Part shown: one piece after another, positions 56,643 to 64,000 of the stretch
How positions within the stretch are numbered: position 1 is the stretch's first letter
How the letters are laid out: every line of letters begins with the position of its first letter
Source: Atopsyche davidsoni
Taxonomy: Eukaryota; Arthropoda; Insecta; Trichoptera; Hydrobiosidae
Direction of reading: 5' to 3'
Assembly: GCA_022113835.1 (NCBI GenBank)
Contig: JAILWY010000006.1
Span: 8,866,001-8,930,000 of the forward strand
Length of the DNA stretch: 64,000 nt
Program-made: the position numbers and the translations under genes
Notes under the pieces: model-generated
Databases searched by the model: none
What the model was told of the DNA's origin: nothing
The model's input: only the letters and a program-made list of their open reading frames with translations

Positions 56643-57920
56643 TTTATTTTTGAATAAATATAAAATATTTCATAAATTTAAGTAAAACATGAAAATTACT
56701 TAAAACACCATAAATCAGTTACATGTAAAATGTAATTTTTTTTACAACCATTTTTACGACATGAACTATTTTTTTATACCACAGAAGAACTTAAGGACGT
56801 GTCATAAAAAATCATTCAAATTTATACAGTAAAATGTATATTATCGAGTTAACCAACGATTTGAGTAATAACCCCATTAATTAGATGAAATCGTTTCCAG
56901 TCGTAGCTCCAACAGGCAATTAAAATACTGACGTTTATATATTCGATTATATATATTCAGGTACGTTTTCAGAAAACGACCATCGGGTCGAATCAGTGAT
57001 TCACTGAACCAATGCTCTGGATCTGGAGTCACTACGCAATCGGAATTTTCTAGAACCAGCCAAATGGGATACACCAAGTCTATCGTAAAATAAAACAGCT
57101 TAGTGACATTAAAATAGCTTGTTTTTGAAAACAAGTGCGATAACATTTCAGTCATTCATTCAATTTAACCAAGTCAGTTCTGCCAAGTATTATTTTGAAT
57201 CGATAATACTGTGAATTTGAGCATAAACAAAAATAATATATTATAGTCAATCAACTCAAATATGTTGTTCGTACAAATTGCACACTACTAGAATAATTAT
57301 TGTGAAGTAAGTTATACAATATAAAGTTTAATAAATATTACGATACCAAAATGCTGTACTATAGGAGTGGAAATTTAATTCAAGTATAGCATTGATAGCA
57401 GCTGAAAGCTAATTAACGTTTTTGTACGAGTAGTCGATTTTACCAGAAAAAACTGTGATAGGGTTGCATTGATAACGATTCTTGAAATCCAACAAGTGTG
57501 TTTTTTTGTAAAGTAATACGAACATATATAATAAATGTTATATGTAAGAAAAGTTCAATATACTTATTTAATAACTGAAAATATATAATTACCAGTTATA
57601 ATCTGTATGCCAGGAATTCTTATAATCAAACTTATTAAATACGAATCATATAAAAATAATTAATAATCCTACAACTTATACCTTTTAATACGTGATTTAA
57701 TTTAACTACTTTTCGTGATGTTTATAAAAAAAAAATATCTATTTCCAGAAAAAAAAATCAAACGATTTTCGAGTAGGTCACTGATGTATAAATATACAAT
57801 TTACAAATAAAGCCAAGTAAAATAATTTTTTTTTTTTTAGTCAGTAAGTAAAGGTTCATCGAAATATTTTTTATTTTGCTGTTAAAATAAAAGTCGTATA
57901 AAAATTGCATCCTTGGTAGG
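55490..57920. other. AT-rich stretch with small repeats, no gene seen
   Basis: A block AGATCGAAGCCGAGARGGCA, followed by AAATAAYCCGAT, occurs at about 56,172 and again at about 56,403 in the same orientation. A compound AAAGAAAAAAATATATAT repeat and (AT)n lie at 56,555-56,642. Minus frames at 56.1 and 57.0 kb have no recognisable domain or splice context. Confidence 0.5.
56555..56642. repeat. Compound microsatellite
   Basis: Tandem AAAGAAAAAAATATATAT units (about 18 bp, at least two) running into (AT)n. Confidence 0.8.
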
Positions 57921-57922
57921 TT

Positions 57923-57928
57923 TTTATT
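57923..57928 (-). terminator. Poly(A) signal of the 58.4-kb cuticle gene
   Basis: AATAAA on the minus strand about 475 bp downstream of the stop codon. Confidence 0.4.
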
Positions 57929-58400
57929 GCGCTCAATATAAACATATCTGCACAGGCAATCATTAAATTAACAATATGACTATATACAATCGTAATAAAT
58001 ATCATTATCCGTACACTTCAGCAAGTCTACGCATAAGGGTGAGATGACGCGAGTAAGCCGTGTGAGAGCGGAGTCAACGAGCGGTTCTGATCTGGGGGCT
58101 GCTGAGTGAGAAGTATCGCGGGGGAAGACGCGAGGGCGCAGTGAGAAAGAAGAAAAGCATAACACTTATACTTATGAACACAAACAAAAAACTAACAAAA
58201 ACATCAAAGAGAAGAACGAATACATATAATGAAGATGATGATGATGATGCTTGAGGCGATAATTCAACGACCTCCACTTACCAAACCTTACCTTAATATA
58301 GCACAAACTTTACAATACTTCAACTACTCGTCGCTGCATTTCAGACTTTACATAATCGGAGAAATGGAACCGATCGTGGTTGCGAGGGGCGCGGGAGGCT

Positions 58401-59872
58401 CTACCAGGGGTGGGCGGGGGCAGCGATGACTTTGGTCACGGGCGCGGCGGCCACGGCATGGCCTCCCGATCTCTCCACCACGGCGTTGAACCCGTTCACG
58501 TGGTCAGCTGTGTACGTCACCTTGCGCACGTGGCCATCGGGCTCCACCAAGCTGTAGCTTCCGTGGACGATCCCATTCTCGAGGTGCTCCTCGGCAGTTT
58601 TGGAATCCCCCGTATGGGGATCGGTGACTCCGTAGGCGAAGCTGTACTTGGGGTTGGGGTCGATCGGTTCAGGTACGTGGACTTTAGCGACGAGTTGCTT
58701 GTGGACTACCGGAGCGGACACGTACTGGGGGGCGGCGTGGACGACTTGCGGAGCGGCGTGGACGTATTGGGGAGCAGCGTGGACGACTTGAGGGGCGGCA
58801 TGGACGATTTGCGGAGCGGCGTGGACGACTTGCGGAGCGGAGTGGACATATTGCGGGGCAGCGTGGACAACTTGCGGAGCGGAATGGACGTATTGGGGGG
58901 CAGCATGGACTACTTGCGGGGCAGAGTGGACGTATTGGGGGGCAGCGTGGACAACTTGCGGGGCAGAGTGGACGTATTGGGGGGCGGCGTGTACAACTTG
59001 CGGGGCAGAGTGGACGTATTGTGGGGCAGCGTGAACAACTTGCGGCGCGGCGTGGACGTATTGCGGAGCGGAGTGGACGTACTGCGGTTGGTACGAGACA
59101 GCTTTTTGGACGACGGGAGCGGAGTGGATGACTTGGGTGTAGGCCGGGGCGACGGCCTTGGCGTAGACGGGCTGCGCCAGAACCTTGGGGGCTACGCTGA
59201 AGCTGACGGCGGCAGCGGGGGCGGAGTGACCGTAGTCATTATAAACAACCGGGGCGGCGGACGCTGCTGCCAGCAACAGGGCGAATACCTACAAGTTCAA
59301 AGGACCGACATCAACTAATCTGGGTATCAAAGATTCTATTTTTCTTAAAATCGTTAGCATACAATAGAAAAACTATATTTCTGTATATACGATCTCGTTC
59401 AAACATGGCGATTGAACACTCAATGTAACCCGGAAAAAATATATAGAATTTTTCAACTAATTTATTTAAAAACAAACAATTTCAATTTGTACAAGGTTTG
59501 CAACTCCATACACTTAATAATATTTTTCCTAGTGATCTGCTATTATTAAATATGAAAACATCGCATGCAATCTAAAATGAAAACACCTGCGGATACCAGT
59601 GAGCCCATGCTTCCTTTTCTAATACCACGAGTAATGACTAAATAGACTTCGAACATATTACAATTACAGATGCTGGGTTATATATATTATAATATCAATA
59701 TTTTTAAACACAGGTTTTTTATCTTACATGTCTTTGGAGTTTTTAAATAAAGAGATCGCAAACGGAAATGGACAACTACCTGACGGTTTCCCAGTTCCGG
59801 GGGATTATCAAATAATAATGTTAGGTTAGGTTAGGTGGGGGCTAGGGGGGCGTGGGCTACCTTGGCGATCAT
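58401..59872 (-). CDS. RR-2 cuticle protein with His-containing heptad repeats, 299 residues, two exons
   Basis: Secreted chitin-binding structural protein. Exon 1 (59872-59861) encodes only MIAK. Intron 59860-59289 (572 bp) follows, and exon 2 is 59288-58401. The join gives the signal peptide [17 protein letters not shown], probably cut after ASA. Residues 71-196 are about 18 heptads of the form APQxVHx, mostly alternating APQVVHA and APQYVHS, i.e. a 42-bp DNA period. An RR-2 chitin-binding domain follows at 219-277: [48 protein letters not shown]. It ends with an AAP tail. His/Tyr-rich repeats in this family are linked to cross-linking during sclerotisation; that role is inference. The open frame on the opposite strand is a shadow of the repeat. 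Confidence 0.93.
58710..59090 (-). repeat. Coding minisatellite, 21/42-bp period
   Basis: Eighteen 21-bp units encoding APQxVHx, with a visible 42-bp higher period in the middle where VVHA and YVHS alternate. The pattern fits unequal crossing over in units of two heptads. Confidence 0.9.
59822..59836 (+). repeat. Interstitial (TTAGG)3
   Basis: Three exact copies of the insect telomere pentamer, within the intron of the cuticle gene about 25 bp after its donor. It is short enough to be chance. Confidence 0.7.
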
Positions 59873-59917
59873 GGCGAGTGGTGAGCGGATGTCCCGACCG
59901 TCCGAAACGCAGTAGAC

Positions 59918-59950
59918 TGATGCGGTTGGGAGGCTGCGCGGGGCTTATAA
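59918..59950 (-). promoter_or_regulatory. TATA box and initiator of the 58.4-kb cuticle gene
   Basis: Minus strand TTTATAAG with the TATA T at 59,949. The arthropod initiator TCAGT lies at 59,920-59,916 (A 59,918 as +1), exactly 31 bp downstream. The 5'UTR of about 46 bp has no ATG before the start at 59,872. Confidence 0.8.
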
Positions 59951-60199
59951 AGGACCGCGGCCCGGCGGGCGCGAGGATTCCGCAACGCGCGCGAGATGGC
60001 CGGCCTATCTCCGGAGGCAGGGGCGCCCTAACGGAGGCCACAACTGACTACCAACCGACAAGCTGTACATGAACTGTACTTGTGAAAACACGAGAGAATA
60101 AATGAAAGCCAATAGTATGTTGTCTAGCACGGGATCGACTTGCCGTTGAGCGAAAAACACACTACGATATAGAAAATAAAATTTATTTGAGAAACTCTC

Positions 60200-60410
60200 C
60201 TTGTATAATTAGGCACATTAGTTCACACATAGAAGATGATTTAAAGAAATTCTCAGAAAAATATCATCGTGATTTGTGTGTGATTTGAACCCACCCACAC
60301 AAATCACGATGTGGCTAATTATATTAGTAAATAATATAAACCTGTAATAGGTAATAAATACGCATTTGATTGACGTTCAATCCAAAAATAGACATACATA
60401 AACTAAAAAA
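60200..60410. mobile_element. SINE copies head to head
   Basis: 60,206-60,297 is the SINE body on the minus strand (complement of the 53.6-kb copy, B-box remnant at about 60,281-60,292). From 60,298 the CACACAAATCACGATG sequence runs forward into TAATTATATTAGTAA and the TAATAAATACGC...TTGACGTTCAATC tail. This is the same inverted arrangement as at 55.3 kb, but more degraded. Confidence 0.6.
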
Positions 60411-60617
60411 TTGGCATAACCAGTTAAAAATGCTTTCCATATTAATTAAAAAATTATTATTTTAACATCTGCTAAAGCTTGATACTTTACTATAAAATAT
60501 TTGCACAGCGGCTGTACAAGCGAATCATCTCAAGCTTAAAATATTTAATTTCAACAAAAAAAAACTTCTACTTCATATTCAGCAAAATTGTAACAATATT
60601 ACAATATATTATTGATT

Positions 60618-60715
60618 TATGTGAAGACCGTCTCACATGAAGTACGATTTTGCCTACACAAGTTTTATTGATTGATCAAGAAGTAAGATTGAGTGACAAA
60701 TCACGATGATAGTGA
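60618..60715. repeat. Repeat shared with 55.24-55.33 kb
   Basis: GTGAAGACCGTCTCACATGAA, TACGATTTTGCCTA and AGTTTTATTGATTGAT match 55,240-55,300 with several substitutions. It runs into ACAAATCACGATGATA, the SINE body motif. Confidence 0.6.
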
Positions 60716-60723
60716 AAAAATAT

Positions 60724-60890
60724 TTTAATATTTTAAACAAAATACTCGAGTGAATTTTCCACTTGTTGACCGGTCTCGCCAACCTTTATTGTTACACCAA
60801 TAAAAGTTAACATGCGGAAAAATCACTCAAGTATTATATTTAAAATATTAAAATGGAATTCCACCAAGTACGCTCTGTCAAAAATATCGA
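60724..60890. repeat. Second hairpin-repeat copy
   Basis: AATACTCGAGTGAATTTTCC is followed by an inverted GGAAAAATCACTCAAGTATT and the tail AAAATGGAATTCC, CAAGTACGCTCTGTC. It has the same order as at 9.34 kb with more arm divergence. Confidence 0.7.
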
Positions 60891-60924
60891 CTACTTAACA
60901 ATATTTTAATTTAAAATATTTTTC

Positions 60925-61205
60925 GTTGAGAAGCCCTGCAGCGCTTCGGACCCATAAGTCACTATTTGATACGACTGCCGTGGCATATCTCGTCCGGATT
61001 CCTCCCTGCGACCTTTCACTCGCACGCATTTGGCCGCGGCGGGAGAGAGCGAGAGGAGAATAACGGCCGCGCGCGCACATTTCAATTCGGAGACCATTAA
61101 CGGCCCGACGGCCGCTCGAACCCCGCGCAGGACAACCGCAGCTGCCTTTTTCCGATCTAGCAAACTTAAGGACTCACTGAAACCACAGCGCTCTAGTTTT
61201 TTTTT
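60925..61205. other. CG-rich island
   Basis: The most CG-rich noncoding stretch of the window, with a GAGAGAGCGAGAGGAGA run (GAGA-factor-like) and GCGCGCGC. Open frames on both strands are a by-product of base composition. It could be the promoter or untranslated exon of a gene beyond the window. Confidence 0.4.
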
Positions 61206-61239
61206 TTTAATCGCTAATGATCGGCGCTGTGACATAAAT

Positions 61240-62665
61240 AGAAATACATGTTAGGATATACATACGCCAGAGTAAAAAAATATTAGAAGTAATTTGTAGT
61301 GGAAAACGTATTTTGATTGTATATACTGATACATGGATAATGTATGGTGATATGCAAAACAAAATAAAAATCGGTTTCGTCTTAATGCCGCATATCTTCA
61401 ATCGGACACCAAAAGATTAACATTCGTGAACGCTTTTATTTGTGATATTTTAAAAGATTCAGAAAATAGGCGCTCAATTATACAAAAAAATAATTGTCAT
61501 AATATAATAACGAATTCGTTTTATCTATAATTTTTTAAATTATTGTTTTTAGCGTCTAATCTTAAAATATAATTTATTATTACAGTTATAAGAAGCATTT
61601 AATCGTAAGAAGTGTAAAACTTAAGATAAATACGTACGTTTAGAAATACTGCTACAGAAACCGTGATCTGAATATTAAAGGCGCAGGTTTCTGTGTTGAC
61701 ACGCGTTGAAATCTTTTTATGGAATTCAATAAATTTCATATATATTTTTTTCAATATTAATATGAAATAAACAAAAGTTAATTACATAAGTATTTTCGTA
61801 TTTATTTAGTCATTAATGAATATAATTACTAGTGAATAAACTGCTGTCAACAAGTTGTAATGAATTTTAAAATACAACCGTAATTATGTTGAATAAATTT
61901 TGTGAAATATATAATTAATAAATGTTGTCGCTGTAGGTGAAATAATCATATAAAATAGGGCAATGGTGGAATTAATGAATATATTCGACTTTTATACCAA
62001 AAACATGTACAAAATAAATCACCACACTGACATTCAACAAATATGCTATCGTCACATAATAATACAATATTTCGGGAAATAACAACTATATAAACCTAAG
62101 TCTGGTAGAACAGTTGTTTTACTGCATAGCATGTCCTTAAATCTACATTTTTAGATTATTAGGCTGTATATAAAGTAATTTAAGGTTTTTTTATCATGAA
62201 AAAATTATCACTCGTTTATTGGACCGCGTCAAGCAATAAATGTAACTATATCGAAGAATTAACGACTTCATCGACAAGAAGAAAAGTTATGCAAAAAATG
62301 TATATTTATTGAAGAAATAATAAACATACATTTTGGTCCGACATGTCAAGAGTGAATAACTAACTCTTTCTTCGTTTTATTTTTAAAATTTTATTTATGT
62401 TTATGCTAATAGCCGAAAACGCTTACTTTTGGCTTTATTGGATTTTATGTCTGAAGATATTAAAATTTAACCAAACCTAACTTATAAAATATAAGATATT
62501 TTATCACCAACTGACGAATACGAATAAAAGAATCGTAAGGAACAAAAGTGAAATAAGTTTCAATAAAAAATATATACCAAAACAAAACTTGTAGATAATC
62601 AGTAAATGATACTTAGGAAATAAAAACAGGGACATTTTAAAAATAAGTTAGTCGTTAAATACTTA
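61240..62665. other. AT-rich stretch, nothing recognised
   Basis: No coding, RNA or repeat signal that I can support. Confidence 0.5.
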
Positions 62666-62667
62666 AT

Positions 62668-62727
62668 TATTTTAAATAAAATGTTAAAACGGTATTCCAC
62701 CAAGTACTTTCTGTAAAAAATATTGAC
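62668..62727 (+). repeat. Hairpin-repeat tail, fourth copy
   Basis: TTTAAATAAAATGTTAAAACGGTATTCCACC-type sequence with the landmarks GGTATTCCACCAAGTACTTT and CTGTAAAAAATATTGA. It matches 9,484-9,545 without the hairpin arms. A short duplicated CCATGAATGAAG follows at about 62,727-62,762. Confidence 0.6.
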
Positions 62728-62762
62728 TCCATGAATGAAGACGTGCCGATTCCATGAATGAA

Positions 62763-64000
62763 GTTGCAGATGACCGGTTCATAAGAACACGCAAACGTAA
62801 GGCAAGAAACGATGGCCTGGGAACTGGGACGGATTTTGAAGTCGATTTCCATAATTTTATAACTCGGAGTTGTGTAAATACGTTGATTTATATACCTTTT
62901 TATTATGATTTTATGATCTTGTTAAATATACATTTTCGAATAAAATTTATGCTGTTTATATATACCTGAGAAATGTCAAAACATTAATGCTTTTGTATTG
63001 AATAATAATAGGAAAAATAATCATCATCTCAGCAGCTGTTGATAATTTACGTTTTCGAATTTCTTTCTTGTGCGAAATTAAAATATTTTTTAAATAAATA
63101 TCAATATAAAATAATACATTTTGTAAGCAACTTTTTATAAGAAAACCACGTAAGAGTCAAATAATTAATACCCTACAAAAAAAATTCCTCATTTTTTGGA
63201 AAGATGAACCTTCAACATATTTTTTTATTAATTAAACTCGTGATAAATCGCGTATTTTCTTTTATTTATATAATATCTAAAAATTATTTACTTTTATTTT
63301 TAAAATACATAAATATAAAACATACGCATATAATGAAAACTTTATGAACACTCTAAATAATTTTCATTATAACCAATTTAAAAGATTATAAAAAATACTT
63401 TAAAAAAATATTTTAACGCGAAGAGTCTCAAATTATATTGGAAGTCAAAAGTTTACATTCATTTACAAAATAGCCCGCACATCGTTAATCCACTAATATT
63501 TTAGATCGGTAACACAATTCAAACTTAATTAAAATTTACAGCAGGCCCACCAAAGACCGTTGCAATGGTGTAAGACGTAATAGTTGTAAAATTTAAAGCG
63601 TAATAAGTTATCAATAGATTCGCTCGATTTTATTTTAAAACGTCGCTCAGTAATAAACCTTAAAAAATAATAGCAGGACGTGCCAACCATGCGAGAGCTC
63701 TGCGAGGCGCACGGATGGCTTCATCAGACACACCACAGGTTCCCAAACTTTTCAGGACCACCGACTAGATTTCAGAAGGTGCGTTCGTGTTATGATATAG
63801 CCTGGTTACTTGAGTGTTATGAAGCCTAGTATGTATATTCCCCCGAAGTCTCGATTCCCATGCTAGGATCATCGAAATTCCCGAAGACGATCATGGCACG
63901 GGAGCCGAAACCCCAAGCAGCATAACACCCAAGAAACTGGATCAACCCACATTTCAAGACAATTTAATACGATCACGTACGACGAGCAACAGATGAATTA
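62763..64000. other. AT-rich end of window with a GC-richer 63.54-64.0 kb segment
   Basis: The last 460 bases have clearly higher GC and could be transposon-derived or the edge of another gene. No frame matches a known protein. Confidence 0.35.

Noticed and set aside
56877..57155. 92-codon minus frame (LVYPIWLVLENSD...)
   Set aside because: Considered as a missing NBEAL exon. It has no BEACH-family similarity and no convincing splice sites.
58380..59318. 312-codon + strand frame opposite the cuticle gene (GV/D-rich repeats)
   Set aside because: Antisense shadow of the 21-bp coding repeat. The minus strand has a signal peptide, an RR-2 domain, an intron and a promoter.
59822..59836. Telomere or fusion scar at (TTAGG)3
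   Set aside because: Only three units, inside a functional intron, with no subtelomeric repeats nearby.
60906..61235. 109-codon minus frame in the CG island
   Set aside because: Open frames occur on both strands here; Ala/Arg/Ser content follows from CG-rich DNA, and no known domain is seen.

Overview
The window looks like nuclear DNA of an insect, most probably a moth or butterfly. It is very AT-rich, its genes are split by short GT-AG introns, it has two chitin-binding RR-2 cuticle protein genes whose first intron interrupts the signal peptide, and it contains an interspersed (TTAGG)3, the insect telomere motif. The order is inferred and the species cannot be named. All gene models below were spliced by eye and every junction keeps the reading frame.

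Region by region: 1-32 kb is AT-rich DNA with no recognisable protein gene. It holds a hairpin repeat at 9.3-9.7 kb, a 197-bp tandem duplication at 24.2-24.6 kb, and a GC-richer patch at 24.65-25.07 kb that may be a promoter and untranslated first exon. From 32.5 to 37.9 kb (+) there is a complete nine-exon SLC22-type organic ion transporter of the major facilitator superfamily. Its first intron carries a 5'-truncated, poly(A)-tailed non-LTR retrotransposon fragment flanked by a near-perfect 20-bp target-site duplication. 38-45 kb is a convergent intergenic region with a 30-bp perfect palindrome and a plausible alternative terminal exon.

From 50.2 down to 45.2 kb (-) lies the C-terminal 866 residues, in twelve exons, of a neurobeachin-like (NBEAL) protein: pre-PH segment, PH-BEACH, BEACH and WD40 propeller. 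Its N-terminal part, normally well over 1,500 residues, is not visible upstream. Two RR-2 cuticle protein genes lie upstream on the same strand (52.4-51.8 kb and 59.9-58.4 kb), each with a TATA box and initiator. The second encodes about 18 His-containing heptads.

53-62 kb is rich in repeats: tRNA-like SINE copies, including a 196-bp fold-back centred on a B-box-like motif, and more copies of the hairpin repeat seen at 9.3 kb. It also has several unexplained GC-rich patches and an apparently orphan + strand TATA promoter with a splice donor. The genes have no evident joint function: one is a membrane transporter, one a vesicle-trafficking scaffold, and two are exoskeleton structural proteins.
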